Shown here in pieces: positions 25,320-34,061 of a DNA stretch of 64,000 nt. Location: positions 62,001 to 126,000 of the forward strand of contig NZ_JBLUOA010000001.1 in assembly GCF_048060095.1 (NCBI RefSeq). The letters run 5' to 3'. The notes beneath the pieces were generated by a model. The model ran no database searches, was not told the origin of the DNA, and saw only the letters and a list, made by a program, of their open reading frames with translations. The position numbers and the translations under genes were made by a program. How positions within the stretch are numbered: position 1 is the stretch's first letter; each line of letters starts with the position of its first letter. This DNA is from JBLUOA01 sp048060095 (GTDB lineage Bacteria > Pseudomonadota > Alphaproteobacteria > Rhodobacterales > Rhodobacteraceae).

Positions 25320-26216
25320 ATGAACCCGCGCCGCCTGTTCCTGATCGCCGTTCCCTATTTCTGGCTGCTGGCGCTGTTCCTTGTGCCGTTCGCCATCGTT
25401 CTGAAAATCGCGCTGTCGGATATCGAGCTGTCGATTCCGCCCTACACGCCGACGCTCGACCTGTCGGAAGGCTGGACCGGGATCAAGGATTTCTTCTCTA
25501 AGCTCGACTTTGAGAATTTTGTGTTCCTGACCGAAGACGATCTTTACTGGCGTTCGTACCTCTCCAGCCTGATGATCGCGTTGATTTCGACCCTAATAAC
25601 GCTGATTGTGGGCTTTCCAATCGCCTACGCCATGGCGCAAGCACGGGACGAATGGCGCCCGACGCTGATGATGCTGGTGATCCTGCCGTTCTGGACCAGT
25701 TTTCTGATCCGCGTCTATTCGTGGATGGGTATCCTCAGCAATGAAGGGTTCTTGAACCAGTTCCTGCTGTGGCTCGGCATCATCGACAGCCCGCTGACGA
25801 TCCTGAACACAAACTGGGCGGTCTATATCGGCATCGTATATACCTACCTGCCGTTCATGATCCTGCCGATCTACGCGACGCTCGAAAAACTCGACGGGTC
25901 ACTGCTGGAAGCGGCCGAAGATCTGGGATGTTCGCGCACCTCGGCCTTTTGGCTTGTCACCATGCCGCTGTCGAAATCGGGCATCATCGCGGGCTGCTTT
26001 CTTGTTTTTATCCCGGCGCTGGGCGAATTCGTTATCCCCTCGCTGCTCGGCGGGTCGGGCACGCTGATGATCGGTAAAGTGCTGTGGGAGGAGTTCTTTT
26101 CAAACCGCGACTGGCCGGTCGCGTCGGCGGTGGCGGTGATCCTGCTGCTGATCCTCGTGATCCCGATCATCCTGTTCCAGCGGAATGAGCAAAAGCAGAG
26201 GGAGGCAGAGCAATGA
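25320..26216 (+). CDS. potH: Polyamine ABC transporter permease PotH-like
   Basis: A 298-residue inner-membrane permease with six predicted helices beginning LFLIAVPYFWLLALFLVPFAIVL. The EAA loop that docks on the ATPase reads LLEAAEDLGCSRTSAFWLVTMPLSKSG. The ATG at 25320 is preferred over a GTG at 25305 because GAGGGG lies upstream of it. It overlaps potI by 4 nt (ATGA). Confidence 0.94.
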   Translation: MNPRRLFLIAVPYFWLLALFLVPFAIVLKIALSDIELSIPPYTPTLDLSEGWTGIKDFFSKLDFENFVFLTEDDLYWRSYLSSLMIALISTLITLIVGFPIAYAMAQARDEWRPTLMMLVILPFWTSFLIRVYSWMGILSNEGFLNQFLLWLGIIDSPLTILNTNWAVYIGIVYTYLPFMILPIYATLEKLDGSLLEAAEDLGCSRTSAFWLVTMPLSKSGIIAGCFLVFIPALGEFVIPSLLGGSGTLMIGKVLWEEFFSNRDWPVASAVAVILLLILVIPIILFQRNEQKQREAEQ

Positions 26217-27025
26217 GGCGTTTCAGCTGGTTCAACGCGACCTCCCTTACCCTTGGGTTTGCGTTTCTTTATCTGCCGATGGTGATCCTCGTCATCTTTA
26301 GCTTCAATGAATCGAAACTCGTCACTGTTTGGGCCGGATTCTCGACCAAGTGGTATGGAGAGCTGATCCAGAACGACGCGTTCCTTGATGCGGCGTGGGT
26401 GACGGTGAAGGTCGCGGTGTTGTCGTCAACCTTCGCCACCGTGCTTGGCACAATGGCAGCTTACGTTCTGGTGCGTGGCGGGCGGTTTTATGGGCGCACG
26501 CTGTTTTCGGGCATGATCTACGCGCCGCTGGTCATGCCCGAAGTCATTACGGGCCTGTCCCTGCTGCTGCTTTTCATCGCAATTGGTTTTGACCGTGGTG
26601 TCATGACAATCGTGCTGGCGCATACGACCTTTTCGATGTGCTACGTGTCGGTCGTCGTGTCCTCCCGCCTCGTGTCCTTCGACAAATCGTTGGAAGAGGC
26701 CGCGCTTGACCTCGGCTGCACCCCTTTTGATGCGTTCAAGTCGGTGACCCTGCCGATCATCGCGCCGGCGGTGATTTCCGGCTGGTTGCTGGCCTTCACT
26801 CTGTCGCTTGATGATCTGGTGATTGCCTCTTTCACCTCTGGCCCGTCATCGACGACCCTGCCGATCAAGATTTTCAGCGCGGTGCGCCTTGGGGTCAGCC
26901 CGGAGATCAACGCCCTGTCCACGATCATGATCGGGATCGTCACCGTCGGCGTGCTGACCGCGTCGCTCGTCACCAAGCGCAGCATCGCGATGCGCCAAAA
27001 AGAAGAACAGAAAGCCGACCAGTAA
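26213..27025 (+). CDS. potI: Polyamine ABC transporter permease PotI-like
   Basis: A 270-residue permease, second half of the PotHI channel. Helices start at SLTLGFAFLYLPMVILVIFSF. The EAA loop is LEEAALDLGCTPFDAFKSVTLPIIAP. The segment DDLVIASFTSGPSSTTLPI is strongly conserved in PotC/PotI. It overlaps potH by ATGA and the following synthetase by one nucleotide (TAATG), so translation of transporter and catabolic enzymes is coupled. Confidence 0.94.
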   Translation: MRRFSWFNATSLTLGFAFLYLPMVILVIFSFNESKLVTVWAGFSTKWYGELIQNDAFLDAAWVTVKVAVLSSTFATVLGTMAAYVLVRGGRFYGRTLFSGMIYAPLVMPEVITGLSLLLLFIAIGFDRGVMTIVLAHTTFSMCYVSVVVSSRLVSFDKSLEEAALDLGCTPFDAFKSVTLPIIAPAVISGWLLAFTLSLDDLVIASFTSGPSSTTLPIKIFSAVRLGVSPEINALSTIMIGIVTVGVLTASLVTKRSIAMRQKEEQKADQ

Positions 27026-28365
27026 TGTCCGACTTCCAAGCTGAGTATGAGGCGTATTGCGCCGAACATGGTGTGCCCGATCGCATCGAAATGATGCTGT
27101 GCGATCTGAACGCCGTGCTGCGCGGGAAATGGCTGCCGGGGGATGAGGTCGACAAGCTGCTGAACGGCGGTGTCCGCCTGCCGATGTCGACCTACGCGCC
27201 GAATATTCTGGGATCAGAGGTTGAGGCGACCGGCCTTGGCATCGTCAAGGGCGACCCCGACGGTTTCATCACGCCGGTGAGCGGCACGCTGAAACCGGTG
27301 CCATGGGCCAATGGCCACGTCGCGCAGGTGCTTGTCGAGATGGTCGACGAAGACGGCGAGGTGAGCACGCTTTCGACCCGAAAGCACCTGAATAACGTGC
27401 TTGACCGCTTCGCCAAGGATGACCATCACCCCGTCGTCGCGACGGAACTTGAGTTCTACATCGTCAAGAACCGCCCCGACGCGACCGACGCGCCAGAACC
27501 ACCCGACGGTCTGCCCGACGCGCAGAACTATGACCTGGAGGTGCTGAACCAGACTGAGGAGATTCTGACCGAAATCCTCGACGCCGCGCGCATCCAGGGG
27601 CTCGCCACCGATACGCTGATCGCGGAATACGGCCCCGGTCAGTTTGAGATTAACTTTCACCACACGGACGATGTGCTGGCCGCCGCCGACACCGCCCTGC
27701 TGTTCCGCCGTCTTGTGATCGGGATCGTCGATTCCCACGGGATGGAGGCGACCTTTATGGCGAAACCCTACGCCGATCAGCCGGGTAACGGGATGCACGT
27801 TCATGCTTCGGTCGTTGATGGTGAAGGGCAGAACATCTTTTCCGCCGTGGATGGCGTGTCGGACACGTTGAAATCTGCGGTCGGCGGTGTGCTGTCCACG
27901 ATGCGCGACATGCAGGCGATCTTTGCGCCGCATATGAACTCTTACAGGCGGTTTCAGCCGGGCAGCTTCGCCCCCGCCGCGCCCGATTGGGGGCTGGATC
28001 ATCGCGGGGCGGCAATCCGGTTGCCGGAAACCGCCGGGCCGGGCGCGCGGCTGGAACACCGGATCAGCGGCGCCGATGTGAACCCTTACCTCGCGCTTGC
28101 CGCGATTCTTGGCGGGATTCATTACGGGTTGAACAACGATTGCCCCCTGCCCGCGCCGCTGGATGAAACCGAAACAACCGATACCGATCCATTGACTCAC
28201 GACTGGACCACCGCCGTTCAGATGTTCGAACAATCCGACTTTGCCGCCGATCTGTTTGGAGAGGACTACCGGCGCATCTACTCCGCCGTGCGGCGGGACG
28301 AGATTCAGGAGCTGACCTCGATCATCACGGCCGTCGAATACCGCTACTACCTCAGCCGACTGTGA
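27025..28365 (+). CDS. Glutamine synthetase family, gamma-glutamylpolyamine synthetase-like (copy 2)
   Basis: A 446-residue GS-fold ligase paralogous to the protein at 20705-22078 but clearly divergent. Corresponding motifs read TELEFYI, AEYGPGQFEINF, GNGMHVHASV, NSYRRF, RGAAIRLP and EHRISGADVNPYLA, so catalytic residues look intact. Its direct coupling to potI suggests it conjugates the amine just imported. The change of QEGGAG to AEYGPG hints at a different amine from copy 1. Names such as PuuA or GlnA3-like are possible; substrate is open. Confidence 0.86.
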   Translation: MSDFQAEYEAYCAEHGVPDRIEMMLCDLNAVLRGKWLPGDEVDKLLNGGVRLPMSTYAPNILGSEVEATGLGIVKGDPDGFITPVSGTLKPVPWANGHVAQVLVEMVDEDGEVSTLSTRKHLNNVLDRFAKDDHHPVVATELEFYIVKNRPDATDAPEPPDGLPDAQNYDLEVLNQTEEILTEILDAARIQGLATDTLIAEYGPGQFEINFHHTDDVLAAADTALLFRRLVIGIVDSHGMEATFMAKPYADQPGNGMHVHASVVDGEGQNIFSAVDGVSDTLKSAVGGVLSTMRDMQAIFAPHMNSYRRFQPGSFAPAAPDWGLDHRGAAIRLPETAGPGARLEHRISGADVNPYLALAAILGGIHYGLNNDCPLPAPLDETETTDTDPLTHDWTTAVQMFEQSDFAADLFGEDYRRIYSAVRRDEIQELTSIITAVEYRYYLSRL

Positions 28366-28368
28366 TCC

Positions 28369-29709
28369 ATGCAACGCCTTTACGAACCGCTTGCCTACGC
28401 AGATGACAGCGACGCCGGAAGCTATTGGCGCACGACTGTTGAAGATCGCGAATGGAGCGCAGTTTCAGGTGATTTAGAGACCGATTTTGCCGTTATCGGC
28501 TCTGGCTATACGGGGCTGTCGGCAGCGCTTCACCTCGCTCGCGACCACGGCGCATCGGTGAAGGTTCTTGATGCGAAACAGCCGGGCTGGGGCGCGTCAG
28601 GGCGGAACGGCGGGTTCTGTTGCCTCGGCGGGGCGGCGGCGGATACCGGGACGCTAAAGGCGCGGTTTGGGCAGCAGAAGATCGACGCGTTTCACGGCGC
28701 GATGCGCGGCGCTGTCGATATGGTCGACGGGCTGCTGGACCAATACGGAATCGACGCGGATCGCCACTCCGACGGCGAAACGCTATTGGCGCATACCGAC
28801 CGTTCCGTCGATGTCCTGAAGGATGAGGCAGAGCGCGTCCGCACGGCCTATGGCGTCGAACCCAAGTTGATTGCGGGGGACGACCTTGTTGATCACGGGA
28901 TGGGCGGCGCTGGATTTCATGGCGCAGTGACGACGCCGATCGGATTTGCCCTCAACCCGCGGAAATACGCACTGGGCCTCGCCGCCGCTGCGGAGCGTGA
29001 AGGCGCCCTTATATTCGGAAACACGCCTGTCACGTCGATTAAGCAGTCAAACGGCTGTTATCGCCTCTCCACGCCGACCGGCATCGTCACCGCAAAGCAC
29101 CTTTTGCTCGCCACGAACGGCTATAGCAGCGATGACGTGCCGCCTTGGATGGCGGGTCGCTATCTGCCGGTGCAATCAAGCATCCTCGTGACGCGGGAAT
29201 TGACCGATGATGAGCTGGCCGCGCAGGGCTGGACGACACATCAGATGTGCTACGACACACGGCATCTGCTGCATTACTTCCGGCTGATGCCGAACCGGCG
29301 GATGCTGTTCGGGATGCGGGGCGCGACGAAAGCCTCACCCAAGGCATTTGAGGCGACAAAACGTATACTTCGGGCAGAGTTCGAGACTATGTTCCCCGCC
29401 TGGGCGCAGGTCGAAACACCGCATTTCTGGACCGGTCTTCTGTGTCTGTCGCGCGGGTTGACGCCCTATGTCGGCCCCCTTGGGGATTGGCCAAACGCCT
29501 TCACGGCCTTTGCCTATCACGGCAACGGCGTTGCGATGGGCACCTATGCCGGCGCGCTGATGGCGGATCTGGCGGCGGGGGTGGAAAACCCGAAACGCCC
29601 CCTGCCCGATCTGATGGCCGCACCCCCGAAAAAGTTTGAACTTGGCCGCTGGCGGCGGAGCCTATTGCCGCTCGCCCATCGTTGGTATGAATGGCAGGAC
29701 AGAGGATAA
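28369..29709 (+). CDS. FAD-dependent oxidoreductase, gamma-glutamylputrescine oxidase-like (copy 2)
   Basis: A 446-residue DAO-fold flavoenzyme with VIGSGYTGLSAALHLA (FAD motif) and GASGRNGGFCCLGG in the flavin loop, followed by FAYHGNGVAMGTYAGALMADL at the C-terminus. It is paralogous to the oxidase at 17973-19274. The Cys-Cys pair after the GRNGG loop is not shared by copy 1. It begins 3 nt after the synthetase stop and precedes the amidotransferase by 4 nt, so it should act on the copy-2 synthetase product. Confidence 0.86.
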   Translation: MQRLYEPLAYADDSDAGSYWRTTVEDREWSAVSGDLETDFAVIGSGYTGLSAALHLARDHGASVKVLDAKQPGWGASGRNGGFCCLGGAAADTGTLKARFGQQKIDAFHGAMRGAVDMVDGLLDQYGIDADRHSDGETLLAHTDRSVDVLKDEAERVRTAYGVEPKLIAGDDLVDHGMGGAGFHGAVTTPIGFALNPRKYALGLAAAAEREGALIFGNTPVTSIKQSNGCYRLSTPTGIVTAKHLLLATNGYSSDDVPPWMAGRYLPVQSSILVTRELTDDELAAQGWTTHQMCYDTRHLLHYFRLMPNRRMLFGMRGATKASPKAFEATKRILRAEFETMFPAWAQVETPHFWTGLLCLSRGLTPYVGPLGDWPNAFTAFAYHGNGVAMGTYAGALMADLAAGVENPKRPLPDLMAAPPKKFELGRWRRSLLPLAHRWYEWQDRG

Positions 29710-29713
29710 GACC

Positions 29714-30427
29714 ATGACAAAGCGCCCCCTGAAGGTCGGAATACTCGAAACCGGACGCCCGCCGGAGGAGCTGATCCATTACGGCGACTACCCTGGAATG
29801 GTGGCTGACTGGCTGTCCCCGCTTGAGGCGGAGTTCCAAAGCTACGCCGTGCTCGACGGAGAGTTCCCGGAGTCTGCCGAGATGTGCGACCTATGGGTTA
29901 TCACCGGGTCGAAATTCGGCGCGTATGAGGCGCATGACTGGATTCCCCCGCTTGAGGTATTCATTCGCAGCGCCCGTGACGCCGGGAAAAAGATGGTCGG
30001 TATCTGTTTCGGCCACCAGATCATCGCGCAGGCGCTGGGCGGGACCGTCGTGAAGTCTGACAAGGGTTGGGGGCTTGGCGTTCACCAGTATGCGCCGGTG
30101 AACTGGCCTAATGTGCTGGGTGCGCCGCCTGAGAAAATCGCGATCCAAGCCTATCATCAGGATCAGGTGACGGCGCTTCCCAAAGGGGCGGAGCGGATTG
30201 CGCAATCGGACTTCTGCGAAAACGCCGCTCTTTGGTATCCGGGCTTTGCGCTGACCGTGCAGGGCCACCCGGAATTCGCGGGGGACTACACCGCCGACTT
30301 GCTGGAGTTGCGGCGCGGCACCGTCCTGAGCGATGAGGATGTTGAAACCGGCAAAGCGAACATGGCCCGCCCCGACAATCGCGGTTGGCTGGCGGAACTT
30401 TTGAACGACCACCTCGACATGCTTTGA
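29714..30427 (+). CDS. Class I glutamine amidotransferase-like hydrolase
   Basis: A 237-residue GATase-1 protein with nucleophile Cys98 in GICFGHQIIAQALGG and the His185/Glu187 pair in VQGHPEFAG, so the triad is complete. The ATG at 29714 is used; the frame to 29636 lies inside the oxidase gene. It resembles stand-alone GMP synthase-type amidotransferases rather than the PuuD fold subgroup. In this operon a gamma-glutamyl hydrolase that frees the GABA-like product, equivalent to PuuD, is the natural guess; it is unproven. Confidence 0.85.
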   Translation: MTKRPLKVGILETGRPPEELIHYGDYPGMVADWLSPLEAEFQSYAVLDGEFPESAEMCDLWVITGSKFGAYEAHDWIPPLEVFIRSARDAGKKMVGICFGHQIIAQALGGTVVKSDKGWGLGVHQYAPVNWPNVLGAPPEKIAIQAYHQDQVTALPKGAERIAQSDFCENAALWYPGFALTVQGHPEFAGDYTADLLELRRGTVLSDEDVETGKANMARPDNRGWLAELLNDHLDML

Positions 30428-30452
30428 CGCATTTTTGGCAAGGATAGAGACT

Positions 30453-31424
30453 ATGTCAGACAAGAAGGGCGATTTTGCATTCCGCTCCGGCGATCCGATG
30501 GGACGGTGGCAAGAGATGACTTATGGCGGCGCGCTCAGCTTCCTGCGGCGCCAGTATTCGCGGGATCTCGACGGCGTCGATGTCGCCGTTAGCGGCGTGC
30601 CTTACGACAGTTCGGTCACCAACCGCTCTGGCTGTCGGCTGGGGCCGCGGGCGATCCGGGCGGGGTCGACGCTGTTGGCTGAGCTCGATGCCTTTCCGTT
30701 TGGCTTTAACCCTTTCGACACGCTTTCGGTGGTCGACTACGGCGATTGCTTCCTTGACCCGCACCACCCCGAAACGATCCCCGGCGCGATTGAGGAACAC
30801 GCCGATGCGATCCTCGCAACCGACACGAAGATGCTGACGCTGGGCGGGGATCATTTCGTCGCCTACCCGTTGCTGAAGGCCCATGCCAAGAAACACGGGC
30901 CTGTCGCGCTGCTTCAGTTCGATGCGCATTGCGATACGTGGGAAGATGACGGCCGCAAGCTTGACCACGGCACAATGTTCGCCCGCGCCGCCGCCGAAGG
31001 CGTTGTCGACGTGTCCAAATCGACCCAAATCGGCCTTAGAACCTTCAACGACAGCGATCACGGCTTTGAAATCCTGACCGCGCCGTGGGTGCATCGAAGC
31101 GGCATCGACGCGGCGCTTGAGGTGATCCGCGACCGCGCGGGTGACGCGCCGCTTTATATATCTTTCGACGTTGACGGGCTGGACCCGGCCTATGCCCCCG
31201 GCACTGGCACCCCGGTTCCCGGCGGTCTAGCAAGTTGGCAGGCGCTTGAACTGATCCGGGGGCTGGGCGGCATGAACCTGATCGGGATGGATGTGGTCGA
31301 AGTCTCCCCCTCCTACGACCATTCGGAGATTACGGCGATTGCCGCTGCCACCGTTGCGCATGACTGGTTGTGCCTGCTGGCAGAGGCGAAGGGTGCCCAG
31401 CGAAAGACCGTTGGAAGGCTCTAA
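30453..31424 (+). CDS. speB: Agmatinase / ureohydrolase family protein
   Basis: A 323-residue binuclear manganese ureohydrolase. Metal ligands are in GGDHF (131-135), DAHCD (157-161) and SFDVDGLDPAYAPG. The N-terminal part with SGVPYDSSVTNRSGCRLGP fits the agmatinase branch. AAGGA precedes the ATG. As agmatinase it would turn agmatine into putrescine plus urea and feed the Puu enzymes; guanidinobutyrase is a real alternative since family members differ subtly. It closes the pot operon before a bidirectional terminator. Confidence 0.88.
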   Translation: MSDKKGDFAFRSGDPMGRWQEMTYGGALSFLRRQYSRDLDGVDVAVSGVPYDSSVTNRSGCRLGPRAIRAGSTLLAELDAFPFGFNPFDTLSVVDYGDCFLDPHHPETIPGAIEEHADAILATDTKMLTLGGDHFVAYPLLKAHAKKHGPVALLQFDAHCDTWEDDGRKLDHGTMFARAAAEGVVDVSKSTQIGLRTFNDSDHGFEILTAPWVHRSGIDAALEVIRDRAGDAPLYISFDVDGLDPAYAPGTGTPVPGGLASWQALELIRGLGGMNLIGMDVVEVSPSYDHSEITAIAAATVAHDWLCLLAEAKGAQRKTVGRL

Positions 31425-31432
31425 CAAACACA

Positions 31433-31457
31433 AAAGGGCGGCCTGATGCCGCCCTTT
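31433..31457. terminator. Bidirectional terminator between speB and ahcY
   Basis: A perfect 10-bp stem AAAGGGCGGC / GCCGCCCTTT with loop CTGAT lies between the convergent speB and ahcY genes. A-rich and T-rich ends flank both sides, so it can serve either strand. Confidence 0.85.
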
Positions 31458-31477
31458 CCAATTAACTTGCCGCCAAT

Positions 31478-32872
31478 TTAGTAGCGGTAATGTTCCGGCT
31501 TGAACGGGCCATCCACGGATACGCCGATGTAATCGGCCTGTTCTTTGTCCAGCGAGCTTAGCCGCACTCCGATCCGATCCAGATGCAGGCGCGCGACCTT
31601 CTCATCCAGATGCTTTGGCAGGATGTAGACGTCGTTCTTATATTCGTCGCCCTTGGTCCAAAGCTCAATCTGCGCGAGCACTTGGTTGGTGAAAGAGGCC
31701 GACATCACAAATGACGGGTGCCCCGTCGCATTGCCAAGGTTCAGCAGACGCCCTTCGGACAGCAGGATCAACCGATTGCCGTTCGGCATTTCGATCATGT
31801 CGACCTGTTCCTTGATGTTCGTCCACTTGTGGTTCTTCAGCGCGGCAACCTGAATTTCGTTGTCGAAATGGCCGATATTGCCGACGATCGCCATATCCTT
31901 CATCTCGCGCATGTGCTCGATGCGGATCACGTCCTTGTTGCCGGTGGTGGTGATGAAAAGGTCGGCGGTGCCGATTACATCCTCAAGCCGGACAACTTCG
32001 AACCCGTCCATAGCGGCCTGTAGCGCACAGATAGGGTCGATTTCGGTGACTTTGACGCGGGCGCCGGCACCACGAAGCGACGCGGCAGAGCCTTTGCCGA
32101 CATCGCCGTATCCGCAGACCACGGCAACCTTGCCAGCCATCATCGTATCGGTCGCGCGACGGATGCCGTCGACCAGCGATTCCCGGCAGCCGTATTTGTT
32201 GTCGAATTTCGACTTGGTGACAGAGTCGTTCACGTTGATCGCAGGGAAAGGCAGCATGTCTTTCTTGACCAGATCATACAGGCGATGAACGCCCGTCGTG
32301 GTTTCCTCGGACACGCCCTTGATTGCATCGCGTTGTTTGGTGAACCAGCCGGGGCTTTCGGCGAGGCGTTTCTTGATCTGCGCGAACAGTGCGACCTCTT
32401 CCTCGGACGTGGGAACATCGAGCAACCCGGTTTCGCCAGCTTCAACGCGTGCGCCCAGCAGGATATACATCGTGGCGTCGCCGCCATCGTCGAGGATCAT
32501 GTTCGCCGTGCCTTCTTCAAACATGAAGATTTTGTCGGCGTAGTCCCAGTATTCTTCCAGTGTTTCGCCCTTGATCGCGAAGACCGGAGTGCCGCCCGCC
32601 GCAATTGCCGCCGCCGCGTGATCTTGGGTGGAGAAGATGTTGCAAGACGCCCAGCGCACATCGGCACCCAGCGCCACCAGCGTTTCGATCAGCACGGCGG
32701 TCTGGATCGTCATGTGGAGCGACCCAGCGATCCGCGCGCCTTTCAGCGGTTTTGAATCACCGTATTCGGCGCGCAACGCCATCAGGCCCGGCATTTCCGT
32801 TTCGGCGATGTCCAGTTCCTTGCGGCCAAAATCCGCAAGATCGATGTCTTTCACGATATAGTCTTTGGCCAT
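31478..32872 (-). CDS. ahcY: Adenosylhomocysteinase
   Basis: A 464-residue S-adenosylhomocysteine hydrolase that removes SAH after methyl transfer, giving homocysteine and adenosine. The NAD-binding loop is VVCGYGDVGKGSAASLRG; other family landmarks are WASCNIFSTQDHAAAAIA, NDSVTKSKFDNKYGCRESL and the C-terminal KPEHYRY that completes the neighbouring subunit's NAD site. GAGGAG sits 8 nt before the ATG. In Rhodobacter this gene is often close to regA; here it is 14 kb away, with the polyamine island between. Confidence 0.97.
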   Translation of the reverse strand: MAKDYIVKDIDLADFGRKELDIAETEMPGLMALRAEYGDSKPLKGARIAGSLHMTIQTAVLIETLVALGADVRWASCNIFSTQDHAAAAIAAGGTPVFAIKGETLEEYWDYADKIFMFEEGTANMILDDGGDATMYILLGARVEAGETGLLDVPTSEEEVALFAQIKKRLAESPGWFTKQRDAIKGVSEETTTGVHRLYDLVKKDMLPFPAINVNDSVTKSKFDNKYGCRESLVDGIRRATDTMMAGKVAVVCGYGDVGKGSAASLRGAGARVKVTEIDPICALQAAMDGFEVVRLEDVIGTADLFITTTGNKDVIRIEHMREMKDMAIVGNIGHFDNEIQVAALKNHKWTNIKEQVDMIEMPNGNRLILLSEGRLLNLGNATGHPSFVMSASFTNQVLAQIELWTKGDEYKNDVYILPKHLDEKVARLHLDRIGVRLSSLDKEQADYIGVSVDGPFKPEHYRY

Positions 32873-32890
32873 TGGGGCGGCTCCTCAAGA

Positions 32891-32914
32891 GGTATCTGTC
32901 GCGGGGCAGATACC
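32891..32914 (-). promoter_or_regulatory. Hairpin in the ahcY 5' leader
   Basis: A perfect 8-bp inverted repeat GGTATCTG / CAGATACC with an 8-nt loop ends 18 nt upstream of the ahcY start and just before the GAGGAG ribosome site. It could influence translation. It does not show the GAGGAGCG-start pseudoknot pattern of known SAH riboswitches, so it is recorded as a hairpin only. Confidence 0.5.
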
Positions 32915-32952
32915 ACCGGGGAACGATGCGGGCAACGTATGAATGGGAAAAC

Positions 32953-33264
32953 CTAGCCAGCGACGCCACCCGACGCCTGTGTGGCCACGTTGTGCCAATT
33001 CTCGCCCGAGGCCATGATACAGCTCATCCCGTTGGGATATGTGATGAAAACCGTAAAGCTGCCGGTGTCGGCAGAGCTCCAGACTTCGAGCAGTTGGCCG
33101 GCGTTTTGCAGGCCGCCCCCGGTCAGCGCTTCGCTATAGCGCCCTTCGAGAGTATCGATAAGCGAGTCGCGGTTCATGCAAAGCGCGCGATTTTGTGCTT
33201 GGGCGGGCGGGGCAAGGGCAGCCGCACCGAAGATCAGCGCGGCAGAGATCAGACGTTTGAACAT
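32953..33264 (-). CDS. Small exported hypothetical protein
   Basis: A 103-residue protein I do not recognise as a named family. It has a clear signal peptide (MFKRLISAALIFGAAALAPPAQA, cleavage near residue 23-24). The mature part of about 80 residues has two cysteines (Cys29 and Cys82), which could form a disulfide, and a TFITYPNGMSCIMASG-like ending with a WHNV segment. AGGAGCTGACC precedes the ATG. It is monocistronic, upstream of ahcY on the same strand with an 80-nt gap. Confidence 0.75.
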   Translation of the reverse strand: MFKRLISAALIFGAAALAPPAQAQNRALCMNRDSLIDTLEGRYSEALTGGGLQNAGQLLEVWSSADTGSFTVFITYPNGMSCIMASGENWHNVATQASGGVAG

Positions 33265-33448
33265 GGTCAGCTCCTGTCAGTTGGGGCCCTACCGGTCTGG
33301 CAAGGCCAGCGTTCAGATCGTGTCTTGATACTTCAGATATTGGGCGTTTCTGGGGCAGCTGCGATGCACATCCCTACACAACCGCGTGCGTCTGTGTTCT
33401 TACTGGGCGAAACGCCGTGCTGGCGCCCCTGACAGAACCGAGGTGACG

Positions 33449-34048
33449 ATGCCGCCCAAACCCCTCCGCGCATGGCAACGCATGTTGTCCGGCCGCAGGC
33501 TTGATCTGCTGGATCCGACGCCGTTTGACATCGAGATCGACGATATTGCGCATGGGCTGGCGTTTGTTGCGCGCTGGAATGGTCAGACGGTCGGGGATTA
33601 CGCCTATTCGGTTGCCGAACATTCGTTGTTGGTGGAGGAGATTTTTGTAAAAATCGACCCTAATGCACCCGTAAAGTGGCGTTTGGCGGCGCTTTTGCAC
33701 GATGCGCCGGAATATGTGATCGGGGATATGATTTCGCCCGTCAAGGCGGCGGTCGGGCCAGGTTACAAGGCGCTTGATGACCGATTGACGGCGGCGATTC
33801 ACCTGCGGTTCGGGCTGCCCGCCGCAACGCCCGTTGCGGTCAAAAAGCGGATCAAGCGGGCCGATAAGATTTCTGCCTGGTTAGAGGCGACACAGATCGC
33901 GGGCTTCACGGTGAGCGAGGCGAACAAGTTTTTCGGACGCCCTCCGCCTGAGGTTGTTAAAGGGCTGTCGATCCGCCTTAGGCCCCCGACCGAGGTGCGG
34001 AAAGGCTACACCGACAGGCACGCCGCGTTGATGCGCGAAATGGGTTAG
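33449..34048 (+). CDS. HD-domain phosphohydrolase (YfbR-like)
   Basis: A 199-residue HD protein. Metal-binding residues are visible as His in YSVAEHSLLVEE, the HD pair in LAALLHDAPEYVIGDM, and a later Asp in KRADKISAWLEA. Family members such as YfbR hydrolyse 5'-deoxyribonucleotides. The ATG at 33449 is chosen because GAGG lies 6 nt upstream; the frame is open to 33386. It is alone on the plus strand between ahcY-side genes and a DAO flavoprotein. Confidence 0.85.
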   Translation: MPPKPLRAWQRMLSGRRLDLLDPTPFDIEIDDIAHGLAFVARWNGQTVGDYAYSVAEHSLLVEEIFVKIDPNAPVKWRLAALLHDAPEYVIGDMISPVKAAVGPGYKALDDRLTAAIHLRFGLPAATPVAVKKRIKRADKISAWLEATQIAGFTVSEANKFFGRPPPEVVKGLSIRLRPPTEVRKGYTDRHAALMREMG

Positions 34049-34061
34049 CGCCGTGCGTTCA

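Noticed and set aside
27214..28374. 386-codon minus-strand frame opposite the second ligase
   Set aside because: Shadow of a GS-family gene with intact catalytic motifs.
32873..32952. Known SAH riboswitch in the ahcY leader
   Set aside because: A hairpin exists, but the conserved core sequence of the ahcY/SAH motif could not be found, nor the SAM/SAH motif; recorded only as a hairpin.
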